Shown here: piece by piece, positions 10,087 to 18,357 of the stretch
How positions within the stretch are numbered: position 1 is the first letter of the stretch
Layout of the letters: the number at the start of each line of letters is the position of its first letter
Assembly (NCBI RefSeq): GCF_001984575.1
Contig: NZ_LZNS01000001.1
Coordinates: 7,553,061 to 7,617,060, forward strand
Direction: 5' to 3'
Origin: Streptomyces sp. MP131-18
GTDB lineage: Bacteria; Actinomycetota; Actinomycetes; Streptomycetales; Streptomycetaceae
Length of the DNA stretch: 64,000 bases
Position numbers and translations under genes: made by a program
Notes under the pieces: model-generated
The model's input: only the letters and a program-made list of their open reading frames with translations
What the model was told of the DNA's origin: nothing
Databases searched by the model: none

Positions 10087-10995
10087 TCAGCGGGCGGCCG
10101 GGGGGCGCTGGAACTGCCAGATCAGCATGGCGGGCCTCCCCGTCTGGGCCGCCTCGGCGGCCTCGGGCGCCAGCGCAGCAAGCGACCACGGCCAAGCGTG
10201 CCAGGGCCCGGGCCCCGCGGGCTCCGGCGCCTCCTCCGCGGGCTCCGTCCGCACCACCGCGGGCAACAGCGGCTCCTCGCAACGCCGCACGTCAAGACCC
10301 GCGGCCAGGGCGGCGCGCAGGTAGTCGCCGGTCGCATGCCGGTAGCTGGCGATCCGGCCGCGCCGCCCGTCGGCGGTGCGCACCGAAGGGACCCGGCCGA
10401 GGGCCACCTGCTCCGGATGGATGTCGGAGATCACCAGCTGCCCACCGGGACGCAGCACCCTGGCGAACTCAGCGAACACCGGCCCCAGATCGGGCACGTG
10501 CTCCAGGGCGAGCCCGCACACGACCAGGTCCACGGCCGCGTCCTCCACCGGCATCCGGTCCAGATCGCCGTCCAGGAAGGTGCCCTCCGGCACCCGCAGC
10601 CGGGCCCGCCTGAGCATGTCGGGCGAGCTGTCCACGCCGAGAACCCGGTGGCCGCGGGCCGCCAGGGCCGCCGCGAACCGCCCGGTGCCGCAGGCCGCGT
10701 CCAGGGCGACACCGCTCGGCAGCGCGCCGACGATCTCCGTCACCAGGGGCTCGTCGTAGTCGAAGGCGGTATTGGGCACGTCGTCGTACGTCTCCGACCA
10801 GACCCGGTACCCCTCCACCGTCCCGACGCGCGCCACGTCCACGCCCGCGTCCACCAGCGACGCGTCGTCGAGCAGCGCCCTGATCTCCGCGAGGCGCTCC
10901 GCCACGAACGCGCGGTCGTGCTCCCCGGTGAACGAGCGCATCAGGGCCATGCCCTGGAGCCCCAGGGCATAGGCCAACGGGTCTTCGTGGATCAC
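10087..10995 (-). CDS. Class I SAM-dependent methyltransferase
   Basis: A 302-aa protein with an N-terminal helical extension of about 75 residues, then a methyltransferase 11-type core: LDAACGTGRF (about 98-107), GVDSSPDML, DLVVCGLALEHVPD and VLRPGG. The N-terminal extension with WSETYDDVPN is seen in Streptomyces methyltransferases of unknown substrate. It points toward the PKS operon from the opposite strand and may lie outside the cluster. No partner indicates its substrate. Confidence 0.85.
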   Translation of the reverse strand: MIHEDPLAYALGLQGMALMRSFTGEHDRAFVAERLAEIRALLDDASLVDAGVDVARVGTVEGYRVWSETYDDVPNTAFDYDEPLVTEIVGALPSGVALDAACGTGRFAAALAARGHRVLGVDSSPDMLRRARLRVPEGTFLDGDLDRMPVEDAAVDLVVCGLALEHVPDLGPVFAEFARVLRPGGQLVISDIHPEQVALGRVPSVRTADGRRGRIASYRHATGDYLRAALAAGLDVRRCEEPLLPAVVRTEPAEEAPEPAGPGPWHAWPWSLAALAPEAAEAAQTGRPAMLIWQFQRPPAAR

Positions 10996-11061
10996 CTATC
11001 GAGGTTAACGAGGCACCTCCCACGGCCGCCACCGAATTGCGGGCCGGCCGTGAGGGGCCGC

Positions 11062-13080
11062 TCAGCCGCCGTCCGCGGCCGTGCGGGACAGGCTCCGGTC
11101 GGCCAGATACCGCAGGTACTCCTCGTAGTTCAGCGGGTTGCCGTCGAACCGTTCACGGCGCGGGGGAGTGCCCCGCACCGGCCGGTCCCGGCCCCCGCGG
11201 GACCACAGCGCGCCCTCGCCGTGCGTGAGCCCGGGCAGGGCCGCCGTCAGGTCCTGCACCAGCCGCGTCGGCACCTGGGCGCCGACCACCCACGACGCCC
11301 CGCGGCCGGTGGTCCCCGTCGTCTCCGCGCCGAGCGCGGCGAGGAAGCCCACGACACCGCCGAGCGTGTCCGGCGGAATCTCGATCTCCACCGACTGGCA
11401 GGGCTCGAACACCCGGGAACCGGCCGCCCGCAGGGCCCGCAGCAGGATCACCGGGGTCAGGCCGCGGAAGTCGGCCGCCACGCTGGCCGGCGCCAGGTAG
11501 CCGACGCGGAAGAGCGTCACCGTGCAGTCCGTCACCTCCCAGCCGTGCAGGCCCTGGTGCAGCGTGCGGAGCGCGGCCTCCTCGATCGCGCGGTGGAACG
11601 CGCGGGGCAGCGCGCCCCACTCCACCTGCCGCCGGAAGGCGACGCCCGAGCCGAACGGGGCCGGCTCGACCCGCAGCCCGACCGTGGCCCAGAACTCGTC
11701 GGTGCCCGGGCCGAGGTCCTGACTCGCCTCGCCCACCCCCACCGGCCGTTCCACGTACACCGGCCTGATCTTCTCGAAGACCGGGTCGATTCCGTGGCTG
11801 CGCCTGATCCGCTCCGCGATCACCTCCTGCTGCACCGCGCCGTAGAGCAGCACCGAGGTCGCGCCGTTGCCGGCCGGGCGCGTTCTGATCAGCGGGTCCT
11901 CGTCGGCGAGGTCGGCAAGGGCGGCGTGCAGCGCCGCCTCCTGCCCGGCCTGCCGGGGCCGGACCGCCGACTCAAGACCGGGCGGGGCGAAGTGGGCCCC
12001 GCCCTGGTCGTTCCCCTGCCCGTGCTCGCCGAGCCGGTCGCCGACCCGCACCCGGGACAGGCCCCTGAGCCTGCCGATACTGCCCGCGGCCAAGCGCCCG
12101 CCGCCCGCCTCCCGGCGGCCCGTCCCGGGCGCCGCGACGACGTCGAGCCGGGTCACCCGGCCGCTGAACTCGGTTGTCGCACCGCCCGGTTCGCGCCGCC
12201 GGAAGGTCAGCCGCTCGCGCTCGCGCACCTCGCCGGAGAACATGCGCACCAGGGCGACCTTTTCCCCGCCCCCGGCCCGTTCGACGGCGAAGACCGTCCC
12301 GCGGGCCGGCGCCTCCCGCCGGGCCGCGGGGCGCGGCAGGAACGCGGTGATGCCCGCCACCAGGTCGCCGACGCCCGTACCCGTCAGGGCCGAGCCGAAC
12401 CAGACGGGATGCACAAGACCGGCCGCCGTCTGGGCGGCGAGCAGCCGGCGCACCTCCCCGGCCCGCGGCACGTCCCCCTCGACGAGCCCGGCCAGCACGG
12501 CGTCGTCGTGTTCTGCGAGCACCTCCGCGGCCTGCTCGCGGACGTCGCGCCGCTCCGGCGGGCGGGGCAGGGACCTGGCGGCGGCGGTGCCCGCGTGCCG
12601 TACCGCGCTCATCGGCACCAGGTGCGGGGCGAGTTTCTGCCGGATGTCGGCGAGCAGCCCCTCGGGCCGCGCACCCGCCCGGTCGATCTTGTTGACGAAC
12701 AGGAGGGTCGGCAGCCGCAGGTTCCGCAGCGACCGCATCAGCACACGGGTCTGCGCCTGGACGCCCTCGACGGCCGACAGCACGAGCACCGCGCCGTCCA
12801 GCACGGCGAGCGCCCGTTCCACCTCCGCGATGAAGTCCGGGTGGCCGGGCGTGTCGACGAGGTTGACCTGGAGGTCGCCGACGCCGAACGCCGCGACCGC
12901 GGAACGGATGGTGATGCCGCGTTCGCGCTCCAGGTCCCCGGAGTCGGTCTGCGTGCTTCCGGTGTCGACGCTGCCGAGCGACGCGATGGCGCCGTGGTCG
13001 AACAGCAGCCGCTCGGTGAGGCTGGTCTTACCAGCGTCGACATGGGCGAGAATGCCAAGGTTCAAGGTTTTCGGGGGCAC
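11062..13080 (-). CDS. TetM/OtrA-like ribosomal protection GTPase
   Basis: A 672-aa translational GTPase related to EF-G and to tetracycline ribosomal protection proteins. It has the G1 motif AHVDAGKT (12-19), the G2 region RGITI, G3 DTPGH (76-80) and G4 NKID (130-133), then domains II-V. Members displace tetracycline from the ribosome; OtrA protects the oxytetracycline producer. The start is GTG at 13080, giving the family's LNLGILAHVDAGKTS beginning, with GAGGA just upstream. A short ORF with a stronger ribosome site overlaps this start. Position near the polyketide operon permits a self-resistance role, but such genes also occur outside clusters in Streptomyces. Confidence 0.9.
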   Translation of the reverse strand: MPPKTLNLGILAHVDAGKTSLTERLLFDHGAIASLGSVDTGSTQTDSGDLERERGITIRSAVAAFGVGDLQVNLVDTPGHPDFIAEVERALAVLDGAVLVLSAVEGVQAQTRVLMRSLRNLRLPTLLFVNKIDRAGARPEGLLADIRQKLAPHLVPMSAVRHAGTAAARSLPRPPERRDVREQAAEVLAEHDDAVLAGLVEGDVPRAGEVRRLLAAQTAAGLVHPVWFGSALTGTGVGDLVAGITAFLPRPAARREAPARGTVFAVERAGGGEKVALVRMFSGEVRERERLTFRRREPGGATTEFSGRVTRLDVVAAPGTGRREAGGGRLAAGSIGRLRGLSRVRVGDRLGEHGQGNDQGGAHFAPPGLESAVRPRQAGQEAALHAALADLADEDPLIRTRPAGNGATSVLLYGAVQQEVIAERIRRSHGIDPVFEKIRPVYVERPVGVGEASQDLGPGTDEFWATVGLRVEPAPFGSGVAFRRQVEWGALPRAFHRAIEEAALRTLHQGLHGWEVTDCTVTLFRVGYLAPASVAADFRGLTPVILLRALRAAGSRVFEPCQSVEIEIPPDTLGGVVGFLAALGAETTGTTGRGASWVVGAQVPTRLVQDLTAALPGLTHGEGALWSRGGRDRPVRGTPPRRERFDGNPLNYEEYLRYLADRSLSRTAADGG

Positions 13081-13144
13081 AGAGGTCCTCGGGAGTCAGG
13101 AAGGGGGAGTCCAGCAGCTCGACAACTCCGAGGTGACGCCGCAT
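13028..13144 (-). CDS. 38-codon leader ORF overlapping the start of the ribosomal protection gene
   Basis: ATG at 13144, stop TAA at 13030-13028. The ATG is preceded at six bases by a near-perfect GGGAGGAA ribosome site (13149-13156), stronger than that of the downstream gene. The peptide begins MRRHLGVVELLDSP and ends with basic residues and Trp. The ORF enters the ribosomal protection gene in another frame and ends 53 bases inside it, so translating ribosomes pass over the GTG start. This layout suits translational coupling or attenuation by stalled ribosomes, as known for leader peptides of Tet(M) and other ribosome-targeted resistance genes. The peptide sequence itself is not one I recognise. 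Confidence 0.6.
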   Translation of the reverse strand: MRRHLGVVELLDSPFLTPEDLCAPENLEPWHSRPCRRW

Positions 13145-13148
13145 CTCG

Positions 13149-13156
13149 TTCCTCCC
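13149..13156 (-). promoter_or_regulatory. Strong ribosome-binding site of the leader ORF
   Basis: Minus strand reads GGGAGGAA, six bases before the leader ATG at 13144. It is the best Shine-Dalgarno match in the intergenic region and shows that the leader, not the GTPase start, is the first efficient initiation site on this transcript. Confidence 0.6.
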
Positions 13157-13367
13157 TGTTCTCCTGGCCCGCTCCCGGGGCCTTGACCGCGGCTGGGAAA
13201 CCGCGAGGACGGACGATACCCGAGCCCGGCCCGCCGGGCACGGCAATAACGAGCCCGGCGTGCACGACGCGCGCGGGGCGCGCCGGCCGCACCGTGACAC
13301 ACACCGTTATCGCTCCGTTGCTGTACGTGATGGACGGATGTGGCGCGGACTTGCTTAAGTCGTCGTC

Positions 13368-14558
13368 ATGCCTACGCAGATGAAGCCCCGCGTCCTCGCC
13401 GCCGCCGCAGCTCTCCTGCTCCTCGCCGCCCTGTCCCCGGCCACCACCGCGACCGCGGACACCGAGCCCGCCCCGCCCGCCCCGCTGCGCCGGGCCGCGG
13501 ACCCCGTCCCCGGCCAGTACATCGTCACCGTCAGGGACGGCGCCGCCCCCGCGGCCGTGCTGCGGGACGCGGTCCCCGAGGTGGAGCCGCTGTTCACCTA
13601 CACCGCGGCCCTCAACGGCTTCGCGGCCCGGCTGAGCGCGGAGCAACTGGCCGCCGTGCGGGCGCAGCCCGACGTCGAAGCCGTCGAGGAGGACGGCATG
13701 GCCTCCGGCGACGAGCCCGCCGCCGACCCCCTGGCCGCGGCGGCCAGTTGGGGGCTCGACCGCATCGACCAGCCCTACCTTCCGTTGAACCAGGAGTTCA
13801 ACGTCGAGGGCACCGGCGCCGGCACCACCGTCTACGTGATCGACTCCGGTATCGACTTCGGGCACGCCGACTTCCAGGGCCGCGCCGTGCGCGGCTACGA
13901 CTCGGTCGGCGACGGGCGCGACGGGGCCGACTGCGCCGGCCACGGCACGCACGTCGCGGGCACCGTCGGCGGCGCCACCTACGGGGTGGCGCGCGAGACG
14001 ACGCTCGTCAGCGTCCGGGTCCTCGGCTGCGACAACAGGGGCGAGTGGTCACAGATCATCGCGGGCTTCGACTGGGTCGCCCAGCACGCCCAGCAGCCCG
14101 CCGTGGCGAACGCCTCCCTCGGCGGCGACCTGACCCAGAGCGTCAACGAGGCGGCCGACCGACTGGCCGACCGGGGCGTCCTGCCCGTGATCTCCGCGGG
14201 CAACGAGGGCGGGGACGCCTGCGACTACTCACCGGCGAGTGCCCGCGGGGCACTGACCGTCGGGGCGACGGACGCCGACGACCAGGAGACCGCGTTCAGC
14301 AACTTCGGCCCCTGCCTCGACCTGTATGCCCCCGGGCAGGCCATCATCTCCGCCAAGCTCGGCGGCGGCAGCACGGCGAAGAACGGCACTTCCATGTCCG
14401 CCCCCCACGTCAGCGGTGTCGCCGCGCTCCGCAAGGCGGCCGACCCGGACGCCACCCCCGAGCAGCTCACGGACTGGCTGATCGAGCAGTCGACGAAGGA
14501 CGTCCTCGATGTCACCAAGACCTCCCCCGACCGCCTGCTGTCCACCGGTGGCCTGTGA
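13368..14558 (+). CDS. Secreted subtilisin-like serine protease (S8)
   Basis: A 396-aa preproprotein: Sec signal peptide (about residues 1-31, with a hydrophobic AAAAALLLLAAL core), an I9 inhibitor-type propeptide (about 48-110, GQYIVTVRDG..LNGFAARLS), then the peptidase S8 domain. The triad is Asp159 (YVIDSGID), His192 (GHGTHVAG) and Ser342 (NGTSMSAPH); the oxyanion Asn is in ANAS or SAGN. There is no C-terminal P-domain or cell-wall anchor. Neither ATG at 13368 nor at 13380 has a clear ribosome site, so the exact start is uncertain. It is transcribed away from the ribosomal protection gene across a shared 290-base region. Role: extracellular proteolysis. Confidence 0.94.
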   Translation: MPTQMKPRVLAAAAALLLLAALSPATTATADTEPAPPAPLRRAADPVPGQYIVTVRDGAAPAAVLRDAVPEVEPLFTYTAALNGFAARLSAEQLAAVRAQPDVEAVEEDGMASGDEPAADPLAAAASWGLDRIDQPYLPLNQEFNVEGTGAGTTVYVIDSGIDFGHADFQGRAVRGYDSVGDGRDGADCAGHGTHVAGTVGGATYGVARETTLVSVRVLGCDNRGEWSQIIAGFDWVAQHAQQPAVANASLGGDLTQSVNEAADRLADRGVLPVISAGNEGGDACDYSPASARGALTVGATDADDQETAFSNFGPCLDLYAPGQAIISAKLGGGSTAKNGTSMSAPHVSGVAALRKAADPDATPEQLTDWLIEQSTKDVLDVTKTSPDRLLSTGGL

Positions 14559-14605
14559 CCGGTCCCGCCCCCGGCCCACGCCCCCGGCCGCGGGCCGGAC
14601 GACCG

Positions 14606-15853
14606 TCAACCGAGCTGCCGGTTGCGCCCGGCGAGCACCCCCGCGAGCAGCTGCGCCACCATCAGCGCCGCCATGAAGACCAGCGGCACCTGCCAGTCAT
14701 CCGTCCGCTCATACAGCGCCCCCACCAGAATCGGTCCCGGAATCGACATCAAATAGCCCACGCCCTGCGCAAATGCCGACAGCCGCGTCACGGTCGCGCC
14801 GTCCCGGCCGCGCATCCCGATCATGGTCAACGCCAGCGGGAACGAGCAGTTGGCGACCCCGAGCAGCACGGCCCACAGCCATGGCACCGCCGAGGGGGCC
14901 GCCCACAGCCCCGCGTACCCGGCGAGACCGAAGACGGCGAGGACGACGGCGATACCGCTCTGGTGGCGCAGCCGCCCCGCGACGGCGGCCAGCGCGAAGG
15001 ACAGCGGAACGCCGAGCACCGAGGTCACGGCGAACAGCAGCCCCGCGGACTCGGCGGAGAGCCCGGCATCGCGGAACATCGTCGGCAGCCAGCCGATGAT
15101 GACGTAAGCGGCGGTCGCCTGAAGGCCGAAGTAGACGGCCAGCGCCCACGCCGTCGGACTGCGGCGCAACCGGACGTCGCGCCCCGCCGCGGCACCCGGC
15201 GCGCCCGGCACCCGCCCCGCGTCGGCCACGTCGCGGCGGCGCACGAGGCGCAGCCAGGGCGGCACGGCGACGGCGGCAAGCAGCGCCCACGTGCCCAGGC
15301 CGATCCGCCAGTCGCCGTCGGCGACGTTCGCCAGTGGCACGGTCGCGGCGGCGGCGCCGGACGCCCCGAGGTTCAGCGCCATCGAGTACAGGCCCGTCAT
15401 GGCGCCGACGCGGTGCGGGAAACGCTGCTTGACCACGACCGGCAGCAGCACGTTGGCCACCGCGATACCGGCGAGCGCCAGCGCGCTCAGCGCGACGAAC
15501 AGCGCGGTGGCGTGCGCAAAGGAACGCAGCACGAGCCCGGCCGTGATCGCCGCGAGCCCGGTGACGATGACGGCCTCCGCCCCGTACCTGCGGGCCAGGC
15601 GGGGCGCGGCGAAGCCGATCAGCGCGAAACACACCGCCGGCAAGGAGACCAGCAGCCCGGCCAGGGTGGCGCTCATCCCCAGGGAGGCACGGGCCTCTTC
15701 CAGCACCGGGCCGAGACTGGTGACCGCGGGACGGAGATTCAGCGCCGCCAGGATCAGCGCGGCGACGGCGAGCCGGCGCACCCAGGCGGCGGAAGGAGGC
15801 GCAGCCCGCCGCCGCGCGGCCCGGTCCGTGGCCACGGACTCCTCGTTCGACAT
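14606..15853 (-). CDS. MFS transporter, CynX/NimT family
   Basis: A 415-aa integral membrane protein with about 12 hydrophobic helices and the CynX-like signature LNLRPAVTSLGP in helix 1, plus PRLARRYG in the cytoplasmic loop. CynX-type members move cyanate, nitroimidazole or unknown small anions. The facing gene 3' end is 47 bases away. On the minus strand a TAGAAT -10-like hexamer (15865-15860) ends only six bases before the ATG, so the mRNA may be leaderless; no Shine-Dalgarno is seen. Substrate unknown. Confidence 0.87.
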   Translation of the reverse strand: MSNEESVATDRAARRRAAPPSAAWVRRLAVAALILAALNLRPAVTSLGPVLEEARASLGMSATLAGLLVSLPAVCFALIGFAAPRLARRYGAEAVIVTGLAAITAGLVLRSFAHATALFVALSALALAGIAVANVLLPVVVKQRFPHRVGAMTGLYSMALNLGASGAAAATVPLANVADGDWRIGLGTWALLAAVAVPPWLRLVRRRDVADAGRVPGAPGAAAGRDVRLRRSPTAWALAVYFGLQATAAYVIIGWLPTMFRDAGLSAESAGLLFAVTSVLGVPLSFALAAVAGRLRHQSGIAVVLAVFGLAGYAGLWAAPSAVPWLWAVLLGVANCSFPLALTMIGMRGRDGATVTRLSAFAQGVGYLMSIPGPILVGALYERTDDWQVPLVFMAALMVAQLLAGVLAGRNRQLG

Positions 15854-15939
15854 CCGGGCATTCTAGATTCGGAAAACCGGCATCCCGCAGACCGAACGGG
15901 GCCGGGCGGCCCCGGGCCGGAACCGCACGCGAGCCGCAC

Positions 15940-16629
15940 TCACCACGCCGGCGCCGCGGGCCGACCGCGGCGGGCCGCGGCGAGGTGTGCCAGCACATCG
16001 TCGAACGTGTCCGCGAGCCAGGTGGCCCCGGCCACGCGCAGCTGGCGCGCGCCGTGCACACCGTAGGTGACGGCGATCGACCGCATGCCGCAAGCCTTGG
16101 CCATCAGCAGGTCGTGCGTGGTGTCCCCGACCATCACCGCCTCTTCCGGCACGGCCCGCAAGGCGCTCAGGACCGCGAGGCCGGTCTGCGGATGGGGTTT
16201 GGGGTGGGTGACCTGGTCGGCCCCGATCACGACGTCGAACTCGGCCCGCAACCCGGCCGCCGTCAGCAGTGCGTCCGCGCCGGCGTGGAACTTGCTGGTC
16301 GCCACCGCCAGCCCCACCCCCTGCGCCCGCAGCGCGGCGAGGCCGGCGGCCACGCCGGGAAACAGCAACTGCCCGGCCCTGGGCAGCACCAGCTCCGCGA
16401 AATAGCGCTGATACCGTCGGATCGCCTCATCGATCTGCGCGTCCTCCGGCTCGTCCGGCAGCAGTTGCCCGAACGCCCGCTCCAGGGGAATGCCGATGGT
16501 CGCGCGCACCGCGGCCGGGTCGGGCCATACCAGGCCCATGGAGTCGAAAACCGCCGTGAACGTGGCCACGATGCCGCGCGGCGTGTCGATCAGCGTGCCG
16601 TCGAGGTCGAAGACGGCGACCGCGGTCAC
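15940..16629 (-). CDS. HAD-superfamily phosphatase (phosphoglycolate phosphatase-like)
   Basis: A 229-aa HAD hydrolase read from the GTG at 16629, where FDLDGTLID (nucleophile Asp8, acid Asp10) falls at the N-terminus and a GAGGCGGAAC ribosome site precedes it; the frame is open further upstream but that part is low-complexity. Other motifs: motif II Thr/Ser in AVATSK, motif III Lys in KPHP, motif IV GDTTHDL. A C1 helical cap lies between motifs I and II, as in Gph and PgmB. Substrate is not determined; small phosphate esters such as 2-phosphoglycolate are typical. Confidence 0.88.
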   Translation of the reverse strand: MTAVAVFDLDGTLIDTPRGIVATFTAVFDSMGLVWPDPAAVRATIGIPLERAFGQLLPDEPEDAQIDEAIRRYQRYFAELVLPRAGQLLFPGVAAGLAALRAQGVGLAVATSKFHAGADALLTAAGLRAEFDVVIGADQVTHPKPHPQTGLAVLSALRAVPEEAVMVGDTTHDLLMAKACGMRSIAVTYGVHGARQLRVAGATWLADTFDDVLAHLAAARRGRPAAPAW

Positions 16630-17130
16630 CGTTCCGCCTCGGCGCCGGCCGCGCCCGCAGGGACCCGCCGGGCCCCGTTCCCGGCGCCCGGCCGGGGCCG
16701 GCAAGCCGTCACGTCGCTCCGCTCCGCGCGGCCGTTCCGGTCGCCCGCCGGTCCGCGGTCCCGCGGCTCCGCAGGAGATCCCACACCGTTCCTCGGCGGC
16801 GGTGGCACCGACCGGCGGTGGGGGAGCGCGGCGGGGCCGCGGATAATCGACGGACGCGCGGAGGCGCGGAGCGAGGTGCGGCCAGGCTTCCGACGGCGGA
16901 TACGGTCATGCGACGATTCCCCCCGGTGATCGGCAATGCCCCGGCGCCCGGCGATGACCGCGCGCTGCGCGCGCCGCCATTCGCGCTGGTGCCGCAAGAT
17001 CGCAAAAAACGCTACCGGGCGGCCGGTGCCGGGGCAACAGGGCCTCGGCAGGATGGCGAATTCCGTCTTCCCGCCCCGCGAGGCAACGGCGGGGAACCGA
17101 CCGGCGCCGCACGGAGCATTCCCCGGCGCC
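16630..17130. other. 501-base intergenic region
   Basis: It lies between two minus-strand genes and should contain the HAD promoter and the end of the LacI transcript. Open frames here have no recognisable protein motif and no ribosome site. No clear operator or terminator was found. Confidence 0.5.
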
Positions 17131-18240
17131 TCACCGCTCCGCGAGAGGCCGGCGGCTCCTGGACCGGTGCGGGGCGCGGCGCCCTGCGCCTCCGGGCCGG
17201 GCGGGCGGGGCCGTGGAGTCGCGCAGGACGATGCGGTTGAAATTCTCGATGTCCCTGGGGCCGATGGCCGGCTCGCCGCGCAGCAGGGCAAGCAACCGGC
17301 GCACCGCTTCGCGCCCCTGGCGCTCCCGGTCGACGGCGATGGTCGTCAGGGACGGGCGGAAGAAGCGGCTGAGCTCCAGATCGTCCCAGCCGAAGACGCT
17401 CACGTCCTGGGGCACGCGCACGCCGGCACTCTGCAAGCCGGTGATGACGCCGTACGCCACGTGGTCGGACGCGGCGAACACCGCGGTGGCCCCGGAGCCC
17501 GCGATGACCTCGGTCGCCGCATGCCACCCGGACTTCGCACTCCAGTCGCCCCCGACCACGGCCAGCGATTCGAGTCCCAACTCGGCGATGGTCGCCTCGT
17601 ACACCGCCCGCCGGTCCCTGGCCGAGGGCCACTGCGGGTGTCCGGCGACGTGGACGAAGCGGCGGTGGCCCAACTCCGCCAGGTGACGCAGCATGTCGGC
17701 GGCCATCGAACCCTCCGCGAACAGGCCGAGCGACCGCATGTTGTCGTCATACGCGCCGTCCACGATGATCGGCACCGGGAAGTCCGCCAGCGCCAGCCCT
17801 CCGAAGCTGTCCCCCAGCGACGTGAACGACAGGATGCCGTCGGTGCTCTCCGGCTGGAGCAGCGCCTCCAGCCGGGCGGCGCGCGCAGTGGCGTCACCCT
17901 CCAGGCTCACCACGTCCAGCAGATACCCCGCCTCGTGCGCCGCGGCGGCCGCACCGCTGAGCACCCGCGTCGGCACCCGCCCGGTCAGACCGGGGAGGAT
18001 CGCCGCGATCCGGTTCGACCGGCGGGTGCGCATCGTTCTGGCCGCCAGATTCGGCCGGTATCCCAGCTCCGCGACCGCCTGCGCCACCCTGCGGCTGGTC
18101 TCCGGACGCATGGTCGGGTCCTCGCGCAGGAAACGGGACACGGTCTGGTGCGACACCCCGGCCAGCCGGGCGACCTCATGGATGGTCGGCCTTTTCCCGG
18201 CGCGTGAGCCCGCGGGCAGTCTGTCCACCATGCGCGTCAC
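17131..18240 (-). CDS. LacI-family transcriptional regulator
   Basis: A 369-aa regulator. The N-terminal helix-turn-helix is at about residues 18-40 (PTIHEVARLAGVSHQTVSRFL) with the hinge GYRPNLAARTMRTRRSN, then a periplasmic-binding-protein-like sensor domain (IAAILPG, DGILSFTS, GWDDLELSRFFRPSLTTI). It ends in a basic tail. It lies downstream of the secreted glucuronoyl esterase on the same strand and could sense a plant-wall sugar. The recognition helix (VSHQTVSRFL) differs from the CebR type as I remember it, so it is not assumed to bind the CebR-like box at 20159. A second ATG at 18231 is an alternative start. Confidence 0.92.
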   Translation of the reverse strand: MTRMVDRLPAGSRAGKRPTIHEVARLAGVSHQTVSRFLREDPTMRPETSRRVAQAVAELGYRPNLAARTMRTRRSNRIAAILPGLTGRVPTRVLSGAAAAAHEAGYLLDVVSLEGDATARAARLEALLQPESTDGILSFTSLGDSFGGLALADFPVPIIVDGAYDDNMRSLGLFAEGSMAADMLRHLAELGHRRFVHVAGHPQWPSARDRRAVYEATIAELGLESLAVVGGDWSAKSGWHAATEVIAGSGATAVFAASDHVAYGVITGLQSAGVRVPQDVSVFGWDDLELSRFFRPSLTTIAVDRERQGREAVRRLLALLRGEPAIGPRDIENFNRIVLRDSTAPPARPGGAGRRAPHRSRSRRPLAER

Positions 18241-18296
18241 CCTATCCGCGCACCCTCCGGCCGCGCGCGGCTCCGCCGGGAAGGCCGGGCGAGGAC

Positions 18297-18331
18297 CCCG
18301 CCCCGGCGGGCGGATACGGCGCCGGGGCGGG
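18297..18331 (-). terminator. Perfect 12-bp GC stem, terminator of the glucuronoyl esterase gene
   Basis: Arms 18297-18308 (CCCGCCCCGGCG) and 18320-18331 are perfect complements around an 11-base loop. It lies 27 bases past the esterase stop and before the LacI start, so it should end the esterase transcript. Confidence 0.6.
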
Positions 18332-18357
18332 ATCGTCGGCGGTGCGGGGGAGCGTGA

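Noticed and set aside
10198-13383. A plus-strand open frame of over 1000 codons across the minus-strand methyltransferase and ribosomal protection genes
   Set aside because: It is a high-GC shadow: composition is Arg/Pro/Gln/His-rich with no domain, and the minus strand carries clear family motifs throughout.
17131-18240. Calling the LacI gene cebR
   Set aside because: Its recognition helix and effector domain do not look like CebR, and the nearby operator could be served by a CebR encoded elsewhere.
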